Shown here: positions 15,623 to 23,654 of the stretch, piece by piece
Layout: each line of letters starts with the position of its first letter
Position numbering within the stretch: the first letter of the stretch is position 1
Assembly: GCF_020715685.1 (NCBI RefSeq)
Contig: NZ_CP085840.1
Span: 3,720,001 to 3,784,000 of the forward strand
Direction of reading: 5' to 3'
Length of the DNA stretch: 64,000 nt
From: Dermatobacter hominis
Lineage (GTDB): Bacteria > Actinomycetota > Acidimicrobiia > Acidimicrobiales > Microtrichaceae
Notes under the pieces: model-generated
Told to the model about the DNA's origin: nothing
Databases searched by the model: none
The model's input: the letters and a program-made list of their open reading frames with translations, nothing else
Position numbers and translations under genes: made by a program

Positions 15623-15648
15623 GCCGGACAGGTCGGCCGGACAGGTCA
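15623..15648 (-). repeat. 13-bp tandem duplication on a stop codon (TGA/CGA pair)
   Basis: Read on the minus strand, TGACCTGTCCGGC carries the stop of the metallo-beta-lactamase-fold gene, and the next 13 bases are CGACCTGTCCGGC. The two copies match at 12 of 13 bases, differing only at the T of the stop codon. Confidence 0.85.
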
Positions 15649-16518
15649 GCGGGAGAGGTCGTCGGCCGTGAAGCGGAGGGTCTCGCCCCGATCGAGGTAG
15701 TGCACCTGCGTGCCCACGTCGTCGGCGGCGTCGATCGCCCGGCGGAAGTCCTCGAGCGGCGAGCGGAACACGGTGTAGTCGTCGAAGTGGATCGGGACGG
15801 CGTGGCGCGGCCGGACGATCCGCAGCGCCTCGACGCCCTGGGCGGCGTCCATCGTGAGCATCACGCCGAGCACCTTCGTCCCGCCCAGGTGCAGGAGCGC
15901 GAGGTGGAGGTCGGGGTAGCGGCGGGGGATGTCGTGCAGCCGGTCGTGCACGAGCGTGTCGCCGGTGGTGTAGATGCGGAGATCGGTGTCGCGGCTGTCG
16001 CCGAACTCGAGCACGCTGCCCATCACCGGCGGCATCACGGCGTTGAGCGGGCCCGGCGCGTGGCGGGCCGGGGTGGCCGTGATGCGCAGGGCCCGGTCGC
16101 CGCGCCGCAGGTCCTGGTGCTCCCACGTGAGCAGCGGCCGGGCATCGGTGAACCCCTGTCGGGCCAGCTTCCGGGCCGCGTGCGGTGTCGTCACGATCGG
16201 GACGTCCTTCGGCAGGCCGTCGGCCGCCCGCTGGTCGAAGTGGTCGCCGTGGTGGTGCGACAGGACGACCACGTCGAGCGGCGGGAGCTCGCTCACGTCC
16301 ATCGCGGGCTCGGTCAGACGCCGGCTCCGGAGCCCGCCTCCGAGCGGCGCGTGCTCGCCCTGGTGGAGGAAGTTCGGGTCGGTCAGCACGGTGAAGCCCC
16401 CGAAGCGCAGGAGCACGGTCGCGGTCCCGATGAAGAGGAGCTCACCCGACGCCGCATCGCCGGGATCGGCCCGCTGCGGGTCGGCGGCCAGGTCGGGGAG
16501 CTCGATCGGGGCGGGCAT
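15646..16518 (-). CDS. UlaG-like metallo-beta-lactamase-fold hydrolase
   Basis: 290 residues. ELLFIGTATVLLRFGGFTVLTDP opens the fold; the metal site is VVVLSHHHGDHFDQ (HxHxDH), with further ligands in TPARHAPGP, YTTGDTLVHD and the C-terminal AVPIHFDDY. This arrangement is that of UlaG/L-ascorbate-6-phosphate-lactonase-like and NAPE-PLD-like hydrolases, which cleave lactones, phosphodiesters or N-acyl lipids. There is no signal peptide; the substrate is unknown. Its stop codon sits in a 13-bp duplication. Confidence 0.88.
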   Translation of the reverse strand: MPAPIELPDLAADPQRADPGDAASGELLFIGTATVLLRFGGFTVLTDPNFLHQGEHAPLGGGLRSRRLTEPAMDVSELPPLDVVVLSHHHGDHFDQRAADGLPKDVPIVTTPHAARKLARQGFTDARPLLTWEHQDLRRGDRALRITATPARHAPGPLNAVMPPVMGSVLEFGDSRDTDLRIYTTGDTLVHDRLHDIPRRYPDLHLALLHLGGTKVLGVMLTMDAAQGVEALRIVRPRHAVPIHFDDYTVFRSPLEDFRRAIDAADDVGTQVHYLDRGETLRFTADDLSR

Positions 16519-16609
16519 GGCCGCGCGCTACCCGGGCGACCCCGGGCCAGACCGGCGCCAGGCGCCGAGCGGGTGGTGATCACCCCGTCGAGCGGGAAGG
16601 TGTGTCCAC

Positions 16610-17158
16610 GTGGTGGACGAGGCGGACGGACGGGCCGCGGCGCAGTCGGATCGGCTCGCATCGATCATCGAGGCGCTGGACCAGCCGATGGTCGTGGTGA
16701 CGACGGCCTCGGGCGACGAGCGCGCCGGCTGCCTCGTGGGGTTCCACTGCCAGTCGAGCATCGACCCCGGGCGCTACGTCGTGTGGTTGTCGAAGGCGAA
16801 CCACACGGGCCGGGTCGGGCTCCGGGCCTCGCACCTGGGGGTGCACTTCCTCGACCGCTCCCAGCACGGGCTGGCCGAGCGGTTCGGGACCCGCACCGGC
16901 GACGACGGCGACAAGTTCGGCGGGCTCGACCTGGCGGACGGGCCGGTGCCGCTGCTCGAGGACTGCCCGAACCGCCTGCTCGGTCGCCGCGCGGCGGCGC
17001 TCGACGAGGGCGGCGACCACGTCTGCGTCGTGCTGGAGGTCGAGGAGGTGTGGAGCGGCGACGACCTCGACCCGCTCCGCCTGTCCGACGTCTCGGACCT
17101 GGAGCCGGGGCACCCGGCCGAGGAGCGTCCGCGACCGGCGACGCACCGGGCGCGCTGA
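16610..17158 (+). CDS. Flavin reductase-like (FMN-binding) protein
   Basis: 182 residues of the split-barrel flavin reductase family: LDQPMVVVTTASGDERAGCL, GFHCQSSIDPGRYVVWLSKA, HTGRVGLRASHLGVHFLDRSQHGLAERFG and a C-terminal GDHVCVVLEVEEVW. These match the strand order of FMN-binding flavin reductases that supply reduced flavin or reduce small substrates with NAD(P)H or F420. Two consecutive GTG codons could serve as start. It converges with the NADPH:FMN reductase-like gene 18 bp away. Confidence 0.82.
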   Translation: MVDEADGRAAAQSDRLASIIEALDQPMVVVTTASGDERAGCLVGFHCQSSIDPGRYVVWLSKANHTGRVGLRASHLGVHFLDRSQHGLAERFGTRTGDDGDKFGGLDLADGPVPLLEDCPNRLLGRRAAALDEGGDHVCVVLEVEEVWSGDDLDPLRLSDVSDLEPGHPAEERPRPATHRAR

Positions 17159-17176
17159 GGCGCGCCGGGCCGCCGA

Positions 17177-17710
17177 TCAGCCGCCGGCCCCGCCGACCGC
17201 GCGGGCGACGACGTCGGCCTCGGTCGACCACCACGCCTCGATCGCGGCGGACGGGTCGTCGACCTGCTCGCCCCACACGTACAGGCCGGCGGACGGGACC
17301 CGGGCGCCGATCTCGACGAGCACGGGTCGCAGGTGGACCTCGACGGCGAGCGCGTGGGTCGGGCCGCCCCCGGTCATGAGCGGCACGACCGCGGGGACCG
17401 AGCGGAGCTCGCCGTGCTCGAACTGGTCGAGGAAGAGCTTGAGGAGCCCGGTGTACGCAGCCTTGTAGGTGGGCGACGCCACGACCACGACCGTCGCGGC
17501 CCGCACGGCGGCCTTGGCCTCGGCGACCGTGGGGTCGCCCCACTGGAGCAGCGCGGGACCGAGCACCGCCAGGTCGATCACGTGCGCGTCGCCGGCGTCG
17601 ACGAGGTCGGCCAGCCGCTGGCCGAGCCGGCCCGCCACCGTGGCGGTCCGCGACGCGGCCTGGGGGTTGCCGACGACCACCACGACCGAGCGGTCCGACG
17701 AGTTCGCCAT
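17177..17710 (-). CDS. NADPH-dependent FMN reductase (flavodoxin-like)
   Basis: 177 residues. VVVVVGNPQAASRTATVAGRL is the phosphate-binding loop for FMN (G-x-P-x-x-x-S-R/K-T), and VVVASPTYKAAYTGLLKLFLDQF is the conserved S-P-x-Y-x-x-x-x-x-x-L-K motif of the NADPH-dependent FMN reductase family. It should pass electrons from NADPH to flavin or a quinone-type substrate. Its ATG shares the palindrome CATG with an alternative start of the divergent glycosyltransferase gene. Confidence 0.88.
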   Translation of the reverse strand: MANSSDRSVVVVVGNPQAASRTATVAGRLGQRLADLVDAGDAHVIDLAVLGPALLQWGDPTVAEAKAAVRAATVVVVASPTYKAAYTGLLKLFLDQFEHGELRSVPAVVPLMTGGGPTHALAVEVHLRPVLVEIGARVPSAGLYVWGEQVDDPSAAIEAWWSTEADVVARAVGGAGG

Positions 17711-17819
17711 GGCGCAGGCCTACCGGCGCGAGCGGGCTCCGGTCAACGGCACCGACCGGGGTGCGGCCGGCGACCTCGCCGCCGTCATCGGCGGAGGCGG
17801 CTCGGGTAGGGCGGCGGCC

Positions 17820-18857
17820 GTGCCGCTCCAGGACGCCCGTCCCCTGCCCGTCACGCTGCTGGTGCCGATCCGCCACGAGCGCGTGGACGAGGGCCTGGTC
17901 GCCCACCTCGGCGAGGTCCGTCACGCGGTCGACGAGGTGCTCGTCGTCGACGGGTCCGAGGCCGCCGTCGCGGGCGCGTACCGGCGATCGCTCGACCCGA
18001 CCGTCGGGCACCTCCCCGTCGACCCGGACCTGCGCCCCCTGCGGAACGGCAAGGTGGCGGGTGTGCTGACCGGGTTGCGCCTCGCCGGGTCGGACGTCGT
18101 GGTGATCGCCGATGACGACGTCCGCCACACCCGCGCCACGCTCGCCGAGCTGCTCGGACGCATCGACGGAGCGGACGCCGTCCGACCGCAGAACCACTTC
18201 GTCGCCCGGCCCGGAGCCCGGCTCCCGTGGCACGCCCGATGGGACACCGGGCGCACGCTGCTCAACCGCGCGCTCGGCGGCGACTGGCCGGGCACGTTCG
18301 CCGTCCGCAGCGCGGCACTGCACCGGACCGGCGGCTACGACGGCGACGTGCTGTTCGAGAACCTCGAGCTGCTGCGCACGGTCCGCGCCGGCGGCGGGCG
18401 CGTCGTCGACGCGCCGGACGTGTTCGTGCCGCGGCTGGCGCCGTCCGCCGCGGTGTTCCGGCGCCAGCGGGTGCGCCAGGCCTATGACTCCTTCGCCCAG
18501 CCGGCGCGCCTCGGGGCGGAGCTCGCGCTCCTGCCGCTCGCGCTGCTCCGGCCCCGATGGGTCCCTGCGGTGCTGGCGGGCGCCGTGGTCGCCGCCGAGG
18601 TGGGTCGCCGTCGCCACGACGGTCGGTCGGCGTTCGATGCCACCGCCGCGCTGTGGGCCGCGCCGTGGCTGGTCGAGCGGTCGGTGTGCTCGTGGCTCGC
18701 CGTGCTGGCGCGGGCCCGCGGCGGCGTGCGCTACTCGGGGTCCACCATCGTCGTCGCGGCCCACGGCGAGCGGGAGCTCGAGGCCCGCTGTCGTCGGGGG
18801 GAGCTCGATGCTCCACGCCTACGATGCCCGGATGCGGCACGGCCCAGGGTCTCGTGA
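17820..18857 (+). CDS. Family 2-like glycosyltransferase
   Basis: 345 residues from the GTG at 17820. LPVTLLVPIRHERVDEGL starts the GT-A fold, VDEVLVVDGSEAA is the second strand, VVVIADDDVRHTRATL carries the D-x-D metal/nucleotide-sugar motif, and GGYDGDVLFENLELLRTVRAGG is the acceptor-side ED-like segment. C-terminal hydrophobic stretches (ELALLPLALL, WVPAVLAGAVVAAEVG, LVERSVCSWLAVL) suggest membrane association. An in-frame ATG at 17709 would add 37 codons, but these use several A/T-ending codons unlike the rest and would leave no promoter space. Donor and acceptor unknown. The next gene (TetR) overlaps its 3' end by 50 bp. Confidence 0.75.
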   Translation: MPLQDARPLPVTLLVPIRHERVDEGLVAHLGEVRHAVDEVLVVDGSEAAVAGAYRRSLDPTVGHLPVDPDLRPLRNGKVAGVLTGLRLAGSDVVVIADDDVRHTRATLAELLGRIDGADAVRPQNHFVARPGARLPWHARWDTGRTLLNRALGGDWPGTFAVRSAALHRTGGYDGDVLFENLELLRTVRAGGGRVVDAPDVFVPRLAPSAAVFRRQRVRQAYDSFAQPARLGAELALLPLALLRPRWVPAVLAGAVVAAEVGRRRHDGRSAFDATAALWAAPWLVERSVCSWLAVLARARGGVRYSGSTIVVAAHGERELEARCRRGELDAPRLRCPDAARPRVS

Positions 18858-19506
18858 GGAGCGGGCCGCCGCCGAAGGGCCGGTGCCGGGCAGCGCAGGG
18901 TGGTGGGCGGCGCTCGAGGACCGTTCGGCGCGACGCCGGCCGCGCGCCGACAGCCTGACGCTCGAGCGGATCGTGGCGGCGGCGATCGCGCTGGTCGATG
19001 CCGAGGGCCTCACCGCCCTCACCGTCCGCCGGCTCGCCGAGGAGCTCGGCACGGGCAGCGCCTCGCTCTACCGGCACGTCGCCAGCCGCGAGGAGCTGCT
19101 CGTGCTGATGGTCGACCACGTGATCGGCGAGGTGGACCTCCCGGCCGAGGGCGTGCCGGGTCGGGAGGGGGTGGAGCAGCTCGCGCACGAGCTGCGTCGC
19201 GTGCTGCTGGACCACGCCCAGCTCCTGCCCGCGCTGACGGCCGCGCCGCTGCTCGGCCCGAACGCGGTCCACGGCGTCGAGGTCGGGCTCCGGTGCATGC
19301 TCGACGCCGGGCACGCCGACGACCTGGCGGTCCCGGCGGTGCTGGCGCTGATCGACTTCGTCCTCGGCACCGTGTACTTCGACACGAGCAGCGCCGGGCG
19401 CAGCTTCGCCGCCGGCGAGGACGTGCGCTCCGGCGTGGCCCCCGGCGCCGACGAGGTGTTCGAGTTCGGCCTGCGCACCTTCCTCGCCGGCCTCGCCCCG
19501 GCGTGA
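18808..19506 (+). CDS. TetR/AcrR-type transcriptional regulator
   Basis: 232 residues. The N-terminal domain (about 45-100) has LTLERIVAAAIALVDAEGLT, then LTVRRLAEELGTGSASLYRHVASREELLVLMVD, the canonical TetR helix-turn-helix with its SLYRHV turn. The C-terminal ligand domain includes LLPALTAAPLLGPNAVHGVEV. The ATG at 18808 follows GGGGGGAG; a second Met eight codons later is possible. It overlaps the glycosyltransferase gene and precedes the cytochrome P450 gene by 119 bp, where a palindrome (19569-19583) is a plausible operator. Confidence 0.88.
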   Translation: MLHAYDARMRHGPGSREERAAAEGPVPGSAGWWAALEDRSARRRPRADSLTLERIVAAAIALVDAEGLTALTVRRLAEELGTGSASLYRHVASREELLVLMVDHVIGEVDLPAEGVPGREGVEQLAHELRRVLLDHAQLLPALTAAPLLGPNAVHGVEVGLRCMLDAGHADDLAVPAVLALIDFVLGTVYFDTSSAGRSFAAGEDVRSGVAPGADEVFEFGLRTFLAGLAPA

Positions 19507-19568
19507 CACGGGCCGGCGCGACGCGACCGGCGCTCCGTGACCGGATGGCGAGCGCGCCGGCAGGAAAT

Positions 19569-19583
19569 GCGATCAGCGATCGC
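19569..19583. promoter_or_regulatory. Palindrome upstream of P450, candidate TetR operator
   Basis: GCGATC-AGC-GATCGC, perfect 6-bp arms, 43 bp before the P450 start and 62 bp after the TetR stop. The surrounding AGGAAATGCGATCAGCG is AT-richer than its neighbourhood. Confidence 0.45.
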
Positions 19584-19625
19584 CTATCGTGACGGGACCG
19601 CAACCGCACGTGGAGGTCCTCGACG

Positions 19626-20891
19626 ATGACGCAGCGACTGGAGCTCGGCGACCCGCTCTTCTGGCGGCGCTCGCTCGACGAGCGCATGGCCGACTTCGCC
19701 GTCCTTCGCGAGGAGGGGCCCTTCACGAGGGCCGAGTCGGACAACCCCCTCACGGGTGTGCCCGACGAGTGGTTCGCGGTGACGCGGTACGCCGAGGTCG
19801 TCGAGGTCAGCCGTCACCCGCAGGACTACTGCTCCGGCCAGGGGTCGATCTCGATCGCCGACATGCCGACCGACGCGATGGAGTTCTTCGGGTCGTTCAT
19901 CACGATGGACGATCCGCGCCACGCCCGGCAGCGGGGGATCGTCGCCCGCTCGTTCACGCCGAGGGCGTTGCAGGGGGTGCTGGACTCGGTCGAGACGATC
20001 TGCACCGAGGTCATCGACGGCATGTGCGAGAAGGGCGAGGTCGACCTCGTCGAGGCGATCTCCCAGCCGTTCCCGCTGCTCGTCATCTGCGACATGATGG
20101 GCATCCCCCGCAGCGAGTTCGGCACCGTCCTCGACGCCACGAACGTGATCCTGGGCGCCGGTGACCCCGAGATGCTCGGTGGCAAGGACGACATCATCAG
20201 CGCGCTGTTCGAGGCCGGCATCACGCTCACGACCCTGATGGGCGAGCTGGCCGAGCAGCGGCGCAAGGACCCGCAGGACGACCTCACGTCGGCCCTCGTG
20301 CACAACGACCTGGGGGAGGACATGCTCGCCCCGGAGGAGATCGCCCCGTTCTTCATCCTCCTGGCCGTGGCGGGCAACGACACCACCCGCACGGCGACGA
20401 GCATCGGCATGCACCTGCTGGGCCAGCACCCCGACCAGCGCCGGGTCTGGCAGGACGACCTCGACGCCGTCACGCCGACGGCGGTCGAGGAGATCGTCCG
20501 GATGGCGTCACCGGTGACCTTCATGCGGCGGACGGTCACGCACCCGCTCACCCTGTCGGGCCAGGACTTCGACGAGGGCGACAAGCTCGTCCTCTTCTAC
20601 GGCGCCGCCAACCGCGACCCGCGGGTCTTCGACGAGCCGGAGCGATTCGACGTCCTGCGGGATCCCAACCCCCACGTCGGCTTCGGTGGGCCGGGCCCGC
20701 ACTTCTGCCTGGGGGCGCACCTCGCCCGCCGGGAGCTGTCGGTCGTGTTCCGCCAGCTGCTCACGCGCCTGCCCGACATCGAGGTCGCCGGCGAGCCGAC
20801 CTACCTCGAGGCGGCCGGCGTGCCGCTCGTCGGCGGCATCAAGCGGCTGCCGGTGCGCTTCACGCCCACCGCGCCGGTCGGCGTGGGCTGA
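19626..20891 (+). CDS. Cytochrome P450
   Basis: 421 residues, soluble bacterial P450. The I-helix oxygen motif is LLAVAGNDTTRTATS (about residue 260), the K-helix ExxR is in VEEIVRMASPVTFMRR, and the haem loop is FGGPGPHFCLGAHLAR with the Cys ligand near residue 361. SFITMDDPRHARQRGIVARSFTPRAL is the C-helix region seen in actinobacterial steroid- and fatty-acid-type P450s (CYP124/125/142-like). It would need ferredoxin and reductase partners, none adjacent. Likely controlled by the TetR gene just upstream. GGAGGTCCTCGACG precedes the ATG. Confidence 0.95.
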   Translation: MTQRLELGDPLFWRRSLDERMADFAVLREEGPFTRAESDNPLTGVPDEWFAVTRYAEVVEVSRHPQDYCSGQGSISIADMPTDAMEFFGSFITMDDPRHARQRGIVARSFTPRALQGVLDSVETICTEVIDGMCEKGEVDLVEAISQPFPLLVICDMMGIPRSEFGTVLDATNVILGAGDPEMLGGKDDIISALFEAGITLTTLMGELAEQRRKDPQDDLTSALVHNDLGEDMLAPEEIAPFFILLAVAGNDTTRTATSIGMHLLGQHPDQRRVWQDDLDAVTPTAVEEIVRMASPVTFMRRTVTHPLTLSGQDFDEGDKLVLFYGAANRDPRVFDEPERFDVLRDPNPHVGFGGPGPHFCLGAHLARRELSVVFRQLLTRLPDIEVAGEPTYLEAAGVPLVGGIKRLPVRFTPTAPVGVG

Positions 20892-20907
20892 CCGCCGAGC
20901 GGCACCG

Positions 20908-21561
20908 TCACCGCTCGTAGCGGGCCAGGGCCTCGTCGATCGGGGTGGTGCCCGCGTTGAACGCGATCGTGGACCTCGCCGTGCGGGGCCGTTCCAGCAC
21001 GGCGGCGATCACACGCGCGACGTCGGCGCGCGGGACGCTGCTGCCCGTCACGTCGTCGCCGACCTCGATCAGCCCCGTGCCGGGCTCCGACGTCAGGGTG
21101 CTGGGACCGAGGATCGTCCAGTCGAGGCCGGTGCGCCGGAGGTGCTCGTCGGCCGCCGCCTTCGCCTCGGCGTACGGGTGGAAGCTCGACCCGGGCGGGA
21201 CGCCGTGCTCGGGGCCGGCGCCGAAGTACGACACCATCACGTAGCGCTCCACGCCGACCGCGGCGGCGGCGTCCATCGAGCGGATCGCGGCGTCGCGGTC
21301 GACCGCCCGCGTCCGCTCCGGGTCGCCGCCGCCCGCACCGGCCGACCACACGATCGCGTCGTGGCCCGCGAGCAGCGCGCCGATCCGCTCCCGGTCGAAG
21401 GCCTCGAGGTCCGCGACGACCGGGGTGGCCCCGGTGGCGGCCACGTCGTCGACGTGCGACGGGTTCCGCACGACGGCGGTCACCTCGTGCCCGGCGTCGA
21501 CGAGGAGCGGGCAGAGCAGCAGGGCCACCCTGCCGTGGCCGCCGATGATCACGATCCGCAC
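20908..21561 (-). CDS. NAD(P)-binding (atypical SDR, YwnB-like) protein
   Basis: 217 residues. VRIVIIGGHGRVALLLCPLL has the G-x-x-G-x-x dinucleotide loop, then HEVTAVVRNPSHVDDVAATG (Arg after strand 2 favours NADPH). VERYVMVSYFGAGPEHG and FHPYAEAKAAADEHLRRTGLDWTILGPSTL are typical of the NAD(P)H-binding family with the active-site Tyr-x-x-x-Lys motif altered or lost. Probably a reductase or a redox-sensing protein. The GTG start has GGAGGAGG seven bases upstream. Convergent with the P450 gene. Confidence 0.85.
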   Translation of the reverse strand: MRIVIIGGHGRVALLLCPLLVDAGHEVTAVVRNPSHVDDVAATGATPVVADLEAFDRERIGALLAGHDAIVWSAGAGGGDPERTRAVDRDAAIRSMDAAAAVGVERYVMVSYFGAGPEHGVPPGSSFHPYAEAKAAADEHLRRTGLDWTILGPSTLTSEPGTGLIEVGDDVTGSSVPRADVARVIAAVLERPRTARSTIAFNAGTTPIDEALARYER

Positions 21562-21800
21562 CGGGCACCTCCTCCGGGGTGCCGACGCGGGAGGCGGCAC
21601 GCCCAGGAGCCTGCCCGGACGCGGGTCGCGCCGCAAACGTCGCGGCGACCCGAGGTCCGTCACCCCGCCCCTCGCCCTCGGCGCGATCCGGCGGTCCACC
21701 GGCCGATCTGCACGGCAGGTGATTGGACGGTGACCTGGCCGGGTAGGGGCCGGACATCCCCGACAGCGACGGTGCTGTCGATCCAGGAGAAGGTGATCCC

Positions 21801-21953
21801 ATGACCATCGGTGCTGCTCTGCTCGTCATCGTCGTCGGCGTCCTCATCGCCGCGTTCGCCAACGCCACCATCGGCGGCATCGTGGCGGTGATCGGCGTCA
21901 TCGGCCTCGTGATCGCCGTCCTCACCGGCGCCCGCGGCCGGGCCCGCGTCTGA
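21801..21953 (+). CDS. Small hydrophobic membrane protein, 50 aa
   Basis: MTIGAALLVIVVGVLIAAFA, a short NATIGG turn, IVAVIGVIGLVIAVLTG, and a basic end ARGRARV: two membrane helices in a hairpin with a positive cytoplasmic tail. AGGAGA lies nine bases before the ATG, and a strong hairpin follows the stop, so it is a complete monocistronic gene. A GGGTAGGG element about 55 bp upstream could be a stress sigma -10 box. Similar tiny membrane proteins are common in actinobacteria and mostly uncharacterised. Confidence 0.75.
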   Translation: MTIGAALLVIVVGVLIAAFANATIGGIVAVIGVIGLVIAVLTGARGRARV

Positions 21954-21969
21954 CGGTCCGGGCCGGCGG

Positions 21970-21996
21970 CCGGACCCCGCGCCACGCGGGGTCCGG
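21970..21996 (+). terminator. Strong hairpin terminator
   Basis: CCGGACCCCGCG-CCA-CGCGGGGTCCGG: perfect 12-bp stem with a 3-base loop, 17 bp after the stop of the 50-residue membrane protein. No T-tract, as is usual in GC-rich actinobacteria. Confidence 0.7.
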
Positions 21997-22077
21997 CGGC
22001 CGCCCGGATCGCAACGGCTCTCCGCCCGTCGCCGGTACCGTGACCGAGGGGCTCCACTGACGTGAGCCCGTTCGAGG

Positions 22078-22638
22078 ATGACGGCAGACGAGGCGTTCGA
22101 GACGCTGCTCACGGCGGTGCAGAGAGGTGACGAGGCGGCCGCGGCCGCGCTCTACCGCCGGGTGCAGCCGCGCCTGGTGCGGTACCTCCGCTTCGAGGAG
22201 CCGCAGGCCGCCGACGACATCGCCGCCGATGTGTGGGTGGCGATCGCGGCCAAGATCGGCGACTTCGAGGGCGGTGAGGACGGGTTCCGGGCGTGGGCCT
22301 TCACGATCGCCCGTCGCCGCGTCATCGACCACCGCCGACGGGGCATGCGGCGCCGCACGTCCAGCGCGTCACCCGAGTCGTTCGTCGACCGGGCCGACCA
22401 CACCGACGGCTCCGACCCGTCGAGCTCGTTGGACTCCCAGGACGCGGTCGACCGGATCGTGGCGCTGCTCCCGCCTGTCCAGGCCGAGGTCGTGCTGCTC
22501 CGGGTCGTCGCCGACCTCGACGCCGAGACCGTCGCGAGGATGCTCGGGCGCTCCGCCAACTGGGTCCGCGTCACCCAGCACCGAGCGCTCAAGAAGCTCG
22601 CAGAGCAACTCCGCCGCCCGACGGACGTAACGCCATGA
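22078..22638 (+). CDS. ECF-type RNA polymerase sigma factor
   Basis: 186 residues. Region 2 is about residues 20-85: AAALYRRVQPRLVRYLRFEE, DIAADVWVAIAAKI, FRAWAFTIARRRVIDHRRRG. Region 4 is about 125-180: LPPVQAEVVLLRVVADLDAETVARMLGRSANWVRVTQHRALKKL with the HTH. No C-terminal extension, unlike the ECF41-like factor at 2926. Its stop overlaps the start of a membrane-anchored anti-sigma-like gene (ATGA), the standard arrangement for ECF control. Confidence 0.9.
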   Translation: MTADEAFETLLTAVQRGDEAAAAALYRRVQPRLVRYLRFEEPQAADDIAADVWVAIAAKIGDFEGGEDGFRAWAFTIARRRVIDHRRRGMRRRTSSASPESFVDRADHTDGSDPSSSLDSQDAVDRIVALLPPVQAEVVLLRVVADLDAETVARMLGRSANWVRVTQHRALKKLAEQLRRPTDVTP

Positions 22639-23564
22639 GCGGCTGGGACGATCCGGACGACGTGCTGCGGACGTCCGAACTGCCCGACGAGGTCGTCGAG
22701 GGTCTCCTCGACGGCACCCTCGCGCCCGAGGAGGCGCCGGTCGGCTACGCCGACGTGGCGGCGCTCCTGCAGTCGGCGCGCCACCTCCCGGGCACGGACG
22801 AGCTCCCCGGTGCCGAGGCGGCGATCGCCGCGCTCGTGGCCGACGGCACCGCCGCCAGCGGCACGCTGGTCCAGCCGGTCGACGAGGTCGCCGACCGCCG
22901 GCGACGCCGGGTGCTCGGACGCCCGGCCAAGGCGGTGATCGCCGGCGTCGTCGTCGCCACCACGCTGGGCGGCGTGGCGGCCGCCGCGACCGGTCACCTG
23001 CCGATCCCCGGGATCACGAGCGACCCCACGACCACGACCGTCCCGTCGACCACGGTGGGCGACGGCGGCGATGGCGCCACGGACGACGCCGACCGCCCGG
23101 ACCGCGGCTCGGACGGGGGCTCGACCTCCACGACCGGCTGGATCGTCCCCGCACCGCCCGAGGTCGTCCCCGGCTCCGGCCCCGACACCGTCCCCGGTCC
23201 CCCCGGCGCGCCGGGCGTGACGTCCGCCGACGAGGCGGCGCCGGGTCGGTCGGGCGACGCGAACCCGGGCGCCGGCCAGAGCGGCACGGGCGCCGCCGCC
23301 TCCGAGGCCAAGGGCGCGAACGGCGGCGGGAGCACGAACGGCGCAGCCAACGGCGGCGGCGCGAACGGGCAGTCCAAGGGTGGCGGCAGCACGAACGGCG
23401 CTGCCAACGGCGGCGGCGCGAACGGCAACGGCGGCACCTCGTCGAACGCCGGCGGGACCACGCCGACCGCCCCACCCGCGGCCGGGGGCAGCGGCCAGGG
23501 CGCCGTCAACGGCCAGGGCAGCGGTGCCGTGAACGGCACCGGCCGGGCCGGCCGCACGGGCTGA
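22635..23564 (+). CDS. Anti-sigma-like membrane protein with Gly/Asn-rich outer domain
   Basis: 309 residues. The first about 90 residues are cytoplasmic and acidic (VLRTSELPDEVVEGLLDGTL); one membrane helix follows a basic stretch (RRRRRVLGRPAKAVIAGVVV). Outside comes a Thr/Pro/Gly-rich region with two copies of a GGGSTNGAANGGGANG repeat. Position and topology fit an anti-sigma factor for the overlapping ECF gene. The zinc motif H-x3-C-x2-C of ZAS anti-sigma domains is absent, so inhibition is inferred from context only. A hairpin terminator follows at 23582. Confidence 0.7.
   Translation: MSGWDDPDDVLRTSELPDEVVEGLLDGTLAPEEAPVGYADVAALLQSARHLPGTDELPGAEAAIAALVADGTAASGTLVQPVDEVADRRRRRVLGRPAKAVIAGVVVATTLGGVAAAATGHLPIPGITSDPTTTTVPSTTVGDGGDGATDDADRPDRGSDGGSTSTTGWIVPAPPEVVPGSGPDTVPGPPGAPGVTSADEAAPGRSGDANPGAGQSGTGAAASEAKGANGGGSTNGAANGGGANGQSKGGGSTNGAANGGGANGNGGTSSNAGGTTPTAPPAAGGSGQGAVNGQGSGAVNGTGRAGRTG
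23322..23425 (+). repeat. Direct repeat encoding Gly/Asn-rich segment
   Basis: Two near-identical copies of about 47 bp, starting at 23322 and 23379 and separated by 10 bp. They encode GGGSTNGAANGGGANG twice in the extracytoplasmic part of the anti-sigma-like protein. Codon-level differences (GGCGGG/GGTGGC, GCAGCC/GCTGCC) show some divergence after duplication. Confidence 0.85.
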
Positions 23565-23581
23565 TCGCGACCGGCTGCGAC

Positions 23582-23605
23582 GGCCCTTCGCCACGGCGAA
23601 GGGCC
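23582..23605 (+). terminator. Hairpin terminator after sigma/anti-sigma operon
   Basis: GGCCCTTCGCC-AC-GGCGAAGGGCC: perfect 11-bp stem, 17 bp after the anti-sigma-like stop. A 2-base loop as written will open to a larger one. No T-run. Confidence 0.7.
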
Positions 23606-23654
23606 TCCGCCACTGCGCGCGCTGGCCCTCTGCGGTCGAGCGGTCCAGTGCACC

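Noticed and set aside
17146-17190. Further stop-codon duplications after the flavin reductase and FMN reductase genes
   Set aside because: Matches of 8/10 and 8/11 in CG-only sequence are within chance.
17708-17711. Divergent genes starting inside a single CATG (FMN reductase and glycosyltransferase)
   Set aside because: Codon use in 17709-17819 is atypical and no promoter space would remain; the GTG at 17820 is the better glycosyltransferase start.
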